DNA from: Chloroflexota bacterium
Lineage (GTDB): Bacteria > Chloroflexota > Anaerolineae > Anaerolineales > UBA11579
Reading direction: 5' to 3'
DNA: 64,000 nt
NCBI GenBank assembly: GCA_009391835.1
Contig: QWJF01000002.1
Location: 20,959-84,958, forward strand
The notes beneath the pieces are model-generated. The model was not told the DNA's origin. It saw only the letters and a program-made list of their open reading frames with translations, and did not search any database. Of this stretch, positions 9,983-19,383 are shown piece after piece (position 1 is the first letter of the stretch; every line of letters begins with the position of its first letter). Made by a program: the position numbers and the translations under genes.

Positions 9983-12766
9983 ATGTCTGGATTACGCCGC
10001 ATCTTCTTCGCCCTGATAATTGTGTCCGTGCTTACCACGGGCGCTTATAGCGTTGCAGAGGCCTGGAACTGCAGCTAATACAGTTTCCGCGTTCAGCAGG
10101 ATGGGACGGTGCAAGTAGAGAATCGTTCTTCCAATAACGAACCGGAACAATTTGGCCGCGTCTATATCAATGGCGACCTGAAGGAAACTTTTTATGTGCC
10201 CGCTTTACCGGCTGGCACGAATTGGCAGACTATCGGAACGGTGAGTGTGCCCAGTTCCGGTTACTGGACTTGGGAAGTTCGGGGCACCAAAGACTGCAGA
10301 GACAACGGCAGCCACGACAGCCCGACGCCAACGCCCACCAGCACCCCGGTAACGCCGACGCCGACCAACACCCCGGTAACTCCCACTGCGACCAATACTC
10401 CGGTTACGCCAAGCGCGACTCACACGCCTGCTTTTACACCGACTGCGACAAATTGCCCTGACGGTGACGACGATGACGATGATGATGATGACGATGACGA
10501 TAACGGTTGCAAACCTACCAAAACGCCCACACCCACAAACACGTCCATTCCATCGCTTACACCCACGGTTGTAGATTACAACCCGTCCTGCGCGGATATC
10601 GGTGTGGGGTCCCGGGAAACTAAACTCGAACCGGTTAGCAGCGGGACGTTCAGCTTGGGCGATGGGCAAACCGTTGCGGTGTCCGTATCTGGTTCCTCCT
10701 TTAATTGGAATTCAACGACGGCAATTCTGGCGGTGATTGTTAAGGGGGGGCCGGACGCAAACATTTACAACTACACACCCGGTGGCTCGTTTGGTGATTC
10801 CGGGTTGCACGCGCCGATCAACCCGAGCAACGGCAATCCGTACGGCTTGAGCCATATTTCATTCTGCTACAACTCGCCCACCTCAACTCCCGTAGCCAGC
10901 AACACACCGACGGCCACCCCGACCGCCACGCTGACTGCGACCCCAACACCCACGGCGACATTTACCCTGACGCCGAGCAATACACCTACAAATACGCCGA
11001 CACCGTCGAATACACCCACGCCAAGCAACACACCCACGAACACGCCGACGCCGTCGAATACGCCAACACCTACGAATACAGCGACGAATACTCCTACACC
11101 GACCAACACGCCGACCCCGTCGAATACGCCGACGCCCAGCAACACACCGACGAATACGCCAACCTTCACCCCGACGCCGAGCAATACGCCGACGCCAACC
11201 AATACTCCGACGCCAAGCAATACGCCGACGCCCAGCAACACACCGACGCACACACCGACGAACACAGCCACGCCGTCGAATACTCCAACGCCGACCAATA
11301 CCGCGACCCCGACGAACACGCCGACCAGTACGGCGACGTTTACACCGACACCGAGCAACACGCCGACACCAAGCAACACACCGACACCGACCAACACACC
11401 GACGCCGACCATTACGCCTACCAACACTGCGACCTTTACTCCTACTCCAACAAATACGCCTACAAATACCGCGACTCCGACCAATACGGCCACGCCGAGT
11501 AATACGCCAACCCCGACAAATACGGCAACATTTACCCCGACGCCGACGAATACTCCGACAAACACAGCGACCCCGTCGAATACACCAACGCCAAGCAATA
11601 CGCCCACGCCGAGCAGCACGCCGACGAATACGGCCACCCCGAGCAATACGCCAACGCCGTCTAACACACCGACGCCGAGCAATACACCCACGCCAACGAA
11701 TACGGCTACCAGCACGCCTACAAATACGCCAACGCCGAGCAATACACCTACGCCGAGTAACACGCCGACGCCGACCAATACATCGACGCCAACGCCGACG
11801 AATACGCCGACCAATACGGCTACCAGCACACCGACGAACACGCCGACGCCGACCTTTACACCGACACCGAGCAATACGCCGACGTCGACCTTTACACCGA
11901 CGCCGAGCAATACGCCGACGCCGACGAATACGCCGACACCGAGCAACACACCTACCAATACACCGACGAACACCGCGACGCCGACCAATACGGCTACGTC
12001 GACACCGACCAGTACTCCGACCAGTACTCCGACGAACACGCCGACTTCAACGAGCACACCGACGCCGAGCAATACGCCGACGCCGAGCACCACGCCGACG
12101 CCAACCAATACGGCTACGCCGACGCCAACCAATACGGCTACGCCGACGCCGACCAGTACCTTCACAGTGACACCGACTCCGTCCAATACGCCCACGCTGA
12201 CGGTTACCTCCACAGTCACCAACACGCCGACGCCGACGAATACCGCGACGCCGACCAATACGCCAACCGCCACACCGACTGTGTTCATCCCGGTGACGGG
12301 CAACGTAGGCCTGGTTACGCTCTGCTCCAATCAGACGGGTGTGCTGCGCTGGCAGGTCAACAACGTGAATGGCTTCGATATCAGCTTCGTCTGGTGGGTG
12401 GTGGGTGGTAGCGCTACGGGCGGCCCGATCAGCGTGCCGGCGGCCAGCATCACAGGCTTCCAGACGCCTGTAGACGGCGCCCTGCCGAACAACGTGGCGA
12501 TCATGTGGTATGACCCGGGCGACAGCACCTTCAAGACGGTGAGCGGCAGCAATGCGGGTGTATCCTGCGACGAAGCCGGCCCCACGCCCACGCCGACGGC
12601 CACGCCAGTGCCTGGTGTCCTTATCCCGGTAACTGGTATCGAACTGCCCGAAATTTTCCGGGAGAGCATGTTCCTGAATATGGGCATCGGTATCTTTGGC
12701 TTCGCCCTGATCCTGCTGGGCATTGGCATCCGGCTCGATCGAGATAAAGATGAGGAAGACGAATAA
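9983..12766 (+). pseudogene. giant Thr/Pro-repeat cell-surface protein with N-terminal signal peptide, IPVTG motifs and C-terminal TM; reading frame interrupted by one in-frame TAA at 10076-10078
   Basis: ATG 9983 encodes MSGLRRIFFALIIVSVLTTGAYSVAEAWNCS*, then the same frame continues [18 protein letters not shown]... through 885 aa (ORF track 10109-12766). Long ([10 protein letters not shown])n region, IPVTG at 12287-12301 and 12623-12637, terminal TM. Could be a nonsense mutation, base error or readthrough. Confidence 0.75.
10870..12280 (+). repeat. Low-complexity tandem repeat DNA encoding Thr/Pro/Asn/Ser-rich stalk
   Basis: Dense reiteration of acg/aca-ccg/cca-acg-aat/agc codons ([10 protein letters not shown]-like units). 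Confidence 0.9.
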
Positions 12767-12796
12767 GTTTCCAGCCAAATTAATCTAATCATGATA

Positions 12797-12832
12797 AAAC
12801 GGGGCATCTTCATTGGAGATGCCCCGTTTTTT
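12797..12832 (+). terminator. intrinsic terminator
   Basis: AAACGGGGCATCT-tcattgg-AGATGCCCCGTTTTTT. Confidence 0.9.
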
Positions 12833-12873
12833 ATAGGGCAGAATACAATTGCCCGATTCTTTGAGGTTTATCT

Positions 12874-13656
12874 ATGAGCAGCAAACGCAAAAAAGCCGAT
12901 CCCAATCGCCTAGTTATTGGCCTGATTTATGCGGGCTTTCTGATTGTGTTCTTCTCGTTGGGAAAAAGCATTGTTGATTTAGCCACGGACTCACCAAGCA
13001 CCATTGACTTGGCATCTGATGACCAGATCATTGAGGGCTTCCTGCCTGTTTACATTGTAGAAGATGCGGTGGCCAACCCGGATGTGGTAGCCGTGGGGCT
13101 GAGTGACCCGGCGGTGACGGCGCAGGCTTTCCCTACGCAATCGGCGGATGGGAGCCAGCCGGCCGCGGCGCGGGACCCGGGCAAGGCGCCGGATCGGATC
13201 GAGATCCCTTCAATTGCGCTGGAGGCTGTCATCGTTCCGGTTAATTTCGTGGAGTTCGAGTTTGAAGGTGAAAAGTACCAACAATGGCTGGCGCCCGAGA
13301 CTCGAGCCGTGGGGTGGCACTCTACTTCGGTTGGATTGGGCGTGGCAGGCAATACGGTGCTGAATGGCCACCACAATATCAAGGGCCAGGTATTCCGGGA
13401 CCTGTATCAGGTGCAGGTGGGGCAACAGATCAACCTTTATTCGGAAGGTGAGTTGTTTAGCTACGTGATCGTTTACACGGATATCCTTCCCGAGCGCAAC
13501 CAACCCCTTGAAGTGCGCCTGGCAAATGCTGAATGGATTGAGCCTACTGAGGATGAACGTATTACGTTGATCACGTGCTGGCCTTACGAGAGCAATACGC
13601 ACCGTGTGGTGGTGGTGGCGGTGCCCTTGCGCAACAGCGGGGCAGGTTCGGGGTAA
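12874..13656 (+). CDS. sortase (transpeptidase)
   Basis: 260 aa; N-terminal TM, catalytic His region 'VLNGHHN', catalytic Cys 'ITLITCWP', Arg 'NTHRVVVVAVP'. Confidence 0.9.
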   Translation: MSSKRKKADPNRLVIGLIYAGFLIVFFSLGKSIVDLATDSPSTIDLASDDQIIEGFLPVYIVEDAVANPDVVAVGLSDPAVTAQAFPTQSADGSQPAAARDPGKAPDRIEIPSIALEAVIVPVNFVEFEFEGEKYQQWLAPETRAVGWHSTSVGLGVAGNTVLNGHHNIKGQVFRDLYQVQVGQQINLYSEGELFSYVIVYTDILPERNQPLEVRLANAEWIEPTEDERITLITCWPYESNTHRVVVVAVPLRNSGAGSG

Positions 13657-13696
13657 TTCGACTTGATCTTGAGGAATGATTGTTAAATTAAACAGA

Positions 13697-13724
13697 AACT
13701 CCCCGCCTTCGAGCGGGGAGTTTT
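13697..13724. terminator. bidirectional intrinsic terminator between convergent sortase genes
   Basis: AACTCCCCGC-cttcga-GCGGGGAGTTTT. Confidence 0.8.
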
Positions 13725-13775
13725 GATATTGCAGTCCCTGGTTAGATTGGTCTTCGCTCGCTCAGCTATACCGGT

Positions 13776-14726
13776 TTACAAAGGGACTGCAACGATGAAC
13801 ACACGACCCCAGGTGCTGATGCCTTCGTTGGCAATGCAGGTCTGGAGAACGAGGGGATTATTGCTGTTGTACATGTTGTGGAAGAGCGTGGTGGCGCTCA
13901 GGGTTTCGCCGCTCTCCAGATCCACGAAGGTGGACTGGGTGGAATTGGGCTGAAGCGCCTGGTAGCGGTGGATGGATGAGATGCGGTAGCTGGCGGTGGA
14001 GCCGTCGCCATAGACCAATTTGATGGTCTGGCCATTGCTGAGGCTGAAAAAGTCGCTACCAGCCAAGTAATTGTGAGCCAGGAGGCCCAGGCTACCATAG
14101 TCGGCGGCCATGCCGAATTGAGTAACTTCATTGGCGTTGCCGGTGATATAGCCGGGATTGCTGCTGGGCTGGCTGCCGACTGCGAAGGCCAGCACGTCGT
14201 CTACATAAATTCCGCGCACTTGGTTGGACTTGCCGTTGGTGACTGACTGAATGAAGCTTTCGAGCGCATCAATTGTCTGAGCGGCGACTACGGCCTGAAC
14301 GGGCTCGCTGCCGCTGTTGCTGTCAGCCTGAGCGCTGGTGAGCTCCTGAGAAGCCTCTGCAGCGACTGCCTGGTCGGGAGAGGCTTCCTTTTCGAAAGAA
14401 ACTGTAAATGCGCTGCTGAGCGCCTCACCGACGTCCTGGCCGGCATCAGTTTGGGGAGCCTGGCTGAGGTCGTCCTGAGCGGCTGCGACTACTTCTACGC
14501 CTTCTGAAGCGGTTTCGTCGACAGTTACGAGGGTTTCAGTTTCGAGTTCAGCCTGCTGGCCTGTGGTGGGGGCTACCGGATCAGTGGCAGATACTGTATT
14601 ATTGATTGGGTTCTGGGCGGGCGCATCGACGGATGCTTCGGCCAAGACGGGTGTTACTGCAAAAAGCGCGCCCATGATGATTGCGCTTACGGTTGCTAGT
14701 AATGTGAGAATGCTGAGCGATTTCAT
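13776..14726 (-). CDS. secreted/membrane-anchored sortase-like domain protein with long low-complexity linker
   Basis: 316 aa; N-terminal signal/TM, acidic/Ala/Gln-rich linker, C-terminal sortase-like His (LLAHNYLAG), Cys (LVLQTCI), Arg (STWGRVFIVAVPL). Confidence 0.75.
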   Translation of the reverse strand: MKSLSILTLLATVSAIIMGALFAVTPVLAEASVDAPAQNPINNTVSATDPVAPTTGQQAELETETLVTVDETASEGVEVVAAAQDDLSQAPQTDAGQDVGEALSSAFTVSFEKEASPDQAVAAEASQELTSAQADSNSGSEPVQAVVAAQTIDALESFIQSVTNGKSNQVRGIYVDDVLAFAVGSQPSSNPGYITGNANEVTQFGMAADYGSLGLLAHNYLAGSDFFSLSNGQTIKLVYGDGSTASYRISSIHRYQALQPNSTQSTFVDLESGETLSATTLFHNMYNSNNPLVLQTCIANEGISTWGRVFIVAVPL

Positions 14727-14856
14727 GTCAAACCTTGTTTTAGTTTGAATCTGGTTAGATTGTAGTAAGTTTATGGTAATTTACCTATAGGATAGGGGTA
14801 CTCTTTGCAGAATTGAAAGGAATCGTCGTCAGTCGGCCTCTATAAAGGATCAAAGA

Positions 14857-14884
14857 AAAACTCCGCGAAAGCGGAGTTTTGTTT
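14857..14884 (+). terminator. intrinsic terminator-like hairpin
   Basis: AAAACTCCGC-gaaa-GCGGAGTTTTGTTT; position upstream of 14949 leaves its owner unclear. Confidence 0.6.
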
Positions 14885-14948
14885 AGCCTGGGATAGGTCG
14901 GGGCTTTTTCTTGTTTATAATGAGGCTATTCACAAGTCAGGAGCCGTT

Positions 14949-15824
14949 ATGCAGCCTATTGCAACCTTTTCTATCGTCGCCTATGACCCCGGACGCAAGG
15001 AATGGGGCGTGGCCGTACAATCCAAGTTTTTGGCGGCAGGCGCTGTGGTTTCCTGGGCGCGGGCGGGCGCGGGCGCGGTGGCGACTCAGTCGTATGCGAA
15101 TTTGCGTTACGGGCCGGAGGGCCTGGAGCGGATGGAGGCGGGGAGCAGTGCCGAAGAGACGATTACCACGCTGACGGAGGCAGACGAGAATAGGGCCCAG
15201 CGGCAAGTGGGCATGGTGGATGCACAGGGGCGGGCGGCCTCATTCACGGGAGCGGATTGCTACGAGTGGGCGGGGCATCAGGTTGGTGAGAGCTATGCCT
15301 GTCAGGGCAACATTTTGATCCCGGGCACCGTGGAGGCAATTGCAGAACGATTTGAGGCAGTTCGCGACGGCGAAGGGGAACTATCTGATTGGTTGGTGCA
15401 AGCCCTGGAAGCGGGGCAGGCTGCCGGAGGGGATAGCCGCGGTCGCCAATCTGCGGGCGTGCTTGTGGTGCGCAAAGACGGGGGCTATGGGGGCAACAAT
15501 GATCGTTACCTGGACCTGCGGGTAGACGATCACCCAGAACCGATTAGGGAGTTGGGCCGCATCCTGAAAATCCATCATTTGTATTTTGGTGAGGTAGATG
15601 AAACGGATGCCGTGCCGCTGGCCGAAGTGGCAGGCGAGCTGCAGGCGCTCTTAACACGCAGCGGGCACTATAGCGGCGAGCAACATGGGGAATTCGATGA
15701 AGTCACGCGCAAGGCGCTGCGCGCTCTGGTGGGCAGTGAAAATCTGGAAGAGCGCTGGGACGGCAGCGGCGATCAAATCGATCGCATGGCGCTTGATTAT
15801 TTACGGGGACGTTTTGCTAACTAG
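14949..15824 (+). CDS. DUF1028 family protein (Ntn-hydrolase-like) with C-terminal putative peptidoglycan-binding region
   Basis: 291 aa; 'TFSIVAYDPGRKEWGVAVQSKFLAAGAVVSWARAGAGAVATQS' DUF1028 N-terminus; conserved 'RQSAGVLVV' and 'DLRVDDH'. Confidence 0.85.
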   Translation: MQPIATFSIVAYDPGRKEWGVAVQSKFLAAGAVVSWARAGAGAVATQSYANLRYGPEGLERMEAGSSAEETITTLTEADENRAQRQVGMVDAQGRAASFTGADCYEWAGHQVGESYACQGNILIPGTVEAIAERFEAVRDGEGELSDWLVQALEAGQAAGGDSRGRQSAGVLVVRKDGGYGGNNDRYLDLRVDDHPEPIRELGRILKIHHLYFGEVDETDAVPLAEVAGELQALLTRSGHYSGEQHGEFDEVTRKALRALVGSENLEERWDGSGDQIDRMALDYLRGRFAN

Positions 15825-15844
15825 TTTTAGGAAAGGACGCAACG

Positions 15845-16060
15845 ATGACCGACAATAGTGTTTACAAGGTGATTGAATTGGTTGGAACCAGCACAGATTC
15901 CTGGGAGAAAGCCGCTGAAACGGCGGTCAACCGGGCGGCAAAAAGCCTGGATGACCTGCGCATCGCCGAAATCTTGGATCTGGATATGGTGCTGAAGGAT
16001 GGAAAGGTGCAGGCTTACCGAGCCAAGGTGAAGGTTTCTTTCAAATACCACGGCGGCTAA
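15845..16060 (+). CDS. dodecin family protein
   Basis: 71 aa; VYKVIELVGTSTDSWEKAAETAVNRAAKSLDDLRIAEILDLDMVLKDGKVQAYRAKVKVSFKY. Confidence 0.92.
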   Translation: MTDNSVYKVIELVGTSTDSWEKAAETAVNRAAKSLDDLRIAEILDLDMVLKDGKVQAYRAKVKVSFKYHGG

Positions 16061-16065
16061 GCCGA

Positions 16066-17076
16066 CTAGATTAACTGTACGGCCCTGGCAAGAGTTTGGG
16101 CGCGCGATTCGGCCAGGCCCTGCAAACTATCCAGCACGGAAAAAGCCCCGCTGCTTTCGGCAGCCAGGGAGGCGGTGGCTGTGGCGCGCAAAGTGGCCTG
16201 TAAAAAGTCGCCATTCTCTGAGATTAGACTGGCGAGAAATCCGCCTGCGAAACTGCTTTGGTTATGTGTGGGATCTTTGGGGCGCGAAGGGTATGGGGGA
16301 ATCTGGTAGCGGGTTCCGGCCGCGCCATCGAGGAGCAAGAGACCGCGACTGCCGCGCTGAATCACCACTGCGCGGCAATTTAGCGACACAATGCGTTCGG
16401 CCATTTCCCAAATATCTTCGGTGCGCCCACTAAACAAAATGCGCAGTTGTTGCTCGTTGGTCAGGAAGACCTCCAAGCCGCTTACCAGGTTGGCGATCTC
16501 GTTGCGTAGGCTGGGGTGCATATAGGAAGGCGAGGATTCCAGGGTTATGGAGTTGATGCCAGCTGCGCGCAACGCGGCCGGCATCAAGGTGTGGCTGAAG
16601 AAATCCATTGGGCATAAATGAGCGGCTTGCGTGCCGGAATAGGCCGCAGGCAAATCCTCAGGTCGCAGCGATAACTCGCTGCGTTTCCTGGCGGAACTGA
16701 GCGTTGGCGGGTCGTATTTGTAGGTGAGTAAGGCTTTTGGAAAGGGCAAACCCAGTTTTGCAAAATAGGGGATTGGGTGATCGTGGAGCGGAGTCTGGGT
16801 GTCGTCGTAAGCTGTAAAGCTGCGCAGATCGTGCTCGGCGGACAAGATCTTTATCCCCTGGACGTCGAGACCCAACTCTTCAAATTTGGCAAGCCATGTT
16901 TCGGGAATATCTTGGCCGACACGGGCAACAAGCCCCACAGAACCTGCCCAAAGCCGAAAAGCTGAAGCGGCGTAGAGCAGGTTTCCGCCAGGTTGATCCA
17001 CGCGGGCCCTGCCATTGGGAGGGATGAGGAACTGGCGTTCGAGGCGGCCAAGCAGGACGGCGCTGGGGGCGGGCAT
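16066..17076 (-). CDS. PfkB-family carbohydrate kinase-like protein
   Basis: Start re-assigned to MPAPSAVLLGRLERQF (ATG at 17076); 'DQPGGNLLYAASAFRLWAGSVGLVARVGQD' and C-terminal 'SSFAGGFLASL'; the longer ORF would overlap the adjacent permease. Confidence 0.75.
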   Translation of the reverse strand: MPAPSAVLLGRLERQFLIPPNGRARVDQPGGNLLYAASAFRLWAGSVGLVARVGQDIPETWLAKFEELGLDVQGIKILSAEHDLRSFTAYDDTQTPLHDHPIPYFAKLGLPFPKALLTYKYDPPTLSSARKRSELSLRPEDLPAAYSGTQAAHLCPMDFFSHTLMPAALRAAGINSITLESSPSYMHPSLRNEIANLVSGLEVFLTNEQQLRILFSGRTEDIWEMAERIVSLNCRAVVIQRGSRGLLLLDGAAGTRYQIPPYPSRPKDPTHNQSSFAGGFLASLISENGDFLQATLRATATASLAAESSGAFSVLDSLQGLAESRAQTLARAVQLI

Positions 17077-17108
17077 ATTTTGATTATAGCCAAGCCCCTG
17101 GCGATCGC

Positions 17109-17858
17109 TTATTCGTTTTGGCTCAGCGTAAAGCGGGCGATGATAAGCACCAGCAGACCGTATAAGGGCAGGGCCCCGAGAGCGGCCAGATGATGGCCCA
17201 GCGCGTCGCCTCGGACCAGGGGACCCAGCAATTCGTTGGCGTAATAGAGCGGGGTGAGCAGGCTGAGACGCTGCACCCATGTTGGCAGGGCATCTATGGG
17301 CAACACAACGCCGGAGAGGAAGATGGAGGGAAGCAGCACCAGAGGGATAAAGGGGATTACCTGTCCCTCGGTTTGGGCGAAGTTGGATATCAGGATGCCC
17401 AAGGCCATACTGATCACCGCCAGAAGCCAAATGACCAAATACATGGATGCCAACGCACCGAAGGCATAGTCGAGCTCGAAGAGCCAGGTGATCTCGACCA
17501 GGACGATGAGGCTTTGCAGTGTGGCCAGCACGGTGTAAGCGATTAAATAACCTAGGATAATCTCTGATTGCCGGTAGCCGTTGACCAGCATGCGGGAGAG
17601 CGTTTCGGACACGCGTTCGCGCACCAAAACGATGGCGGTCAGGATAAAGGTGATGAAATGGATCTCGAAGGCAGCAAAAGGCAGCACATAGGGCGTGGCG
17701 TTGAACAGTGGATTGCTGAGGCTATCAAAAAAGATGAACAAGACATAGACGATGGCCATCGGCATCAGCAGTGAAAGCGCCAGAAAGCGATGATCGTGGC
17801 GCAACTGCTGGAGGACACGTTGGGCAATGGCGCCTGTTCGTTTAATTGAGGCGAGCAT
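17109..17858 (-). CDS. ABC-2 type transporter permease
   Basis: 249 aa hydrophobic; 'LVRERVSETLSRMLVNGYRQSEIILGYLIAY'; next to ATPase. Confidence 0.88.
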   Translation of the reverse strand: MLASIKRTGAIAQRVLQQLRHDHRFLALSLLMPMAIVYVLFIFFDSLSNPLFNATPYVLPFAAFEIHFITFILTAIVLVRERVSETLSRMLVNGYRQSEIILGYLIAYTVLATLQSLIVLVEITWLFELDYAFGALASMYLVIWLLAVISMALGILISNFAQTEGQVIPFIPLVLLPSIFLSGVVLPIDALPTWVQRLSLLTPLYYANELLGPLVRGDALGHHLAALGALPLYGLLVLIIARFTLSQNE

Positions 17859-18732
17859 CTTTTATCTCCTGAATGTCTTGGGATGGCTCTAGCATGTTGA
17901 GTACGATTTCTTCCAGGGAACTGGGCTCAATCTCCACGCGTTGCACCTCTTTATCCAGGCCCTGTGCGTGCAGCAAAGCGGCCAGTTCTTCCGGATAGTG
18001 CTCAAATTGAAATGCCTGTGGTTTGCCTTTGCGCCAAATGCGAACTGTTGCTCGACCTCGTAGGAGCAAATTATCGGGTCTGTCGTTTGCAATGATTTCT
18101 CCCTGGCTGATAATGGCCAAGTGGTTGCAATGTATGGCTTCGTCCATTTGATGTGTGCTCACCAGGATTGTGGTTCCCTGTTCGGCAAGCTGCTTGAAAT
18201 GGCGCCAAAATGCGGATCGGAGTTTGAGGTCCACACCGGCTGTGGGTTCATCGAGGAGCAGCAGGCGGGGCTGGTGCACGAGAGCACAGGCCAGCGACAC
18301 CCGCTGACGCATGCCCCCGGACAAATTGCCGACGGGATCGTCTGCTCGCTGACTCAGCTCAACAAAATCAAGCGCCTCTTCTACATGGCTATTCAATTGG
18401 CTGAGCCGGTGGGCACGTCCAAAGAAACGGAGGTTATCTGCGGCGGAGAGATCTTCGTAGAGTGCGGGCGATTGGGGCATATAGCCAATTTGCTGCCGAA
18501 GCTCGGCCAGGTGCTTGTTTGGATCCAAGCCGAAGATACGGAGATCGCCCTGGTCGGCTTTGCTGATGCCCACCAGAAGTTTTATGAATGTGCTTTTACC
18601 GGCGCCATTGGCCCCAATCAAGCCAAAAATTTGGCCCTTTGCAATGTCCAGGGTAAGTCCTTTGAGCGCCTGAATGTGCCCATAGCGTTTCTGTACGTCT
18701 CGCACTTCGATTGCCATGTCTTTAGTCATCAT
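17842..18732 (-). CDS. ABC transporter ATP-binding protein
   Basis: Walker A GANGAGKST, signature LSGGMRQR, Walker B LLLLDEPTAGVD. Confidence 0.95.
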   Translation of the reverse strand: MMTKDMAIEVRDVQKRYGHIQALKGLTLDIAKGQIFGLIGANGAGKSTFIKLLVGISKADQGDLRIFGLDPNKHLAELRQQIGYMPQSPALYEDLSAADNLRFFGRAHRLSQLNSHVEEALDFVELSQRADDPVGNLSGGMRQRVSLACALVHQPRLLLLDEPTAGVDLKLRSAFWRHFKQLAEQGTTILVSTHQMDEAIHCNHLAIISQGEIIANDRPDNLLLRGRATVRIWRKGKPQAFQFEHYPEELAALLHAQGLDKEVQRVEIEPSSLEEIVLNMLEPSQDIQEIKDARLN

Positions 18733-19326
18733 TTATGCCTCCGCATCTGCCAGAATGCCGTGTAGAAAGATATCGACCGCGTCGTTGAACAGGGTTGAGG
18801 TATCGAAAGCTTCTCCGTGAACGAGCATTTGCAAAATCCATTGGGAGATGATCAGCCCGGCAAAAGCCAGGGCTCGGCTAGTTTCCTCCATCGGGCGCAA
18901 GCGGCCCTGGCTCTGCTCCAGACGCTGACCGAAGCCGGCGAAATGCGGAAAAATATCCCTGAACAGCTCCGCAGTGTGGCGGGCCTCAAATTCCACCAAC
19001 TCGATAAACAACAAGTTAATCAGGCCGGGCCTGGATTTAACGACGGCCAACATCTTCTGGGCAATATCCTGCACCAGATCCTCGTTGTTGGCGCCCTGTG
19101 CTGAGGTCAACACCGGGACAAACTGGTGGTAGGGATGGTGGCGGCGAAGAACCTCAAGGAAGAGCTCTTCCTTGCCGGCCACATGGTTGTAAAGGCTGGC
19201 CGGAGACAATTGCGCTTCCCTCGCGATCTGGCGCATGCTGGTGCCGTGATAGCCATGCTTTACAAAAAGGTTGTAGCCGGCCGTGACCACGGCCTCAAGA
19301 CTTTCTTCACCCTTTGTCATACGCAT
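18733..19326 (-). CDS. TetR/AcrR family transcriptional regulator
   Basis: 197 aa; N-terminal HTH 'AGYNLFVKHGYHGTSMRQIAREAQLSPASLYNHVAGKEELFLEVL'. Confidence 0.93.
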   Translation of the reverse strand: MRMTKGEESLEAVVTAGYNLFVKHGYHGTSMRQIAREAQLSPASLYNHVAGKEELFLEVLRRHHPYHQFVPVLTSAQGANNEDLVQDIAQKMLAVVKSRPGLINLLFIELVEFEARHTAELFRDIFPHFAGFGQRLEQSQGRLRPMEETSRALAFAGLIISQWILQMLVHGEAFDTSTLFNDAVDIFLHGILADAEA

Positions 19327-19333
19327 CTCCTAT

Positions 19334-19351
19334 TAAACGAACGTTCGTTTA
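19334..19351. promoter_or_regulatory. TetR-type operator palindrome
   Basis: TAAACGAACGTTCGTTTA, perfect 18-bp palindrome immediately upstream of the TetR gene start. Confidence 0.75.
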
Positions 19352-19383
19352 TCATAGCACAAAAAAATGGGATCCTTTGGACG

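Noticed and set aside
10900-12280. Periodic repeats resembling a CRISPR array
   Set aside because: Units are short, in one continuous reading frame and lack unique spacers of constant length; protein-coding repeat.
10867-12330. 487-aa minus-strand ORF ([11 protein letters not shown]... repeats)
   Set aside because: Antisense shadow of the Thr/Pro repeat; composition is dictated by the repeat codons and it has no independent signals.
13776-14726. Adhesin or mucin-like protein because of its acidic/Gln/Ala linker
   Set aside because: C-terminal His/Cys/Arg motifs are sortase-like; the low-complexity part is better seen as a linker.
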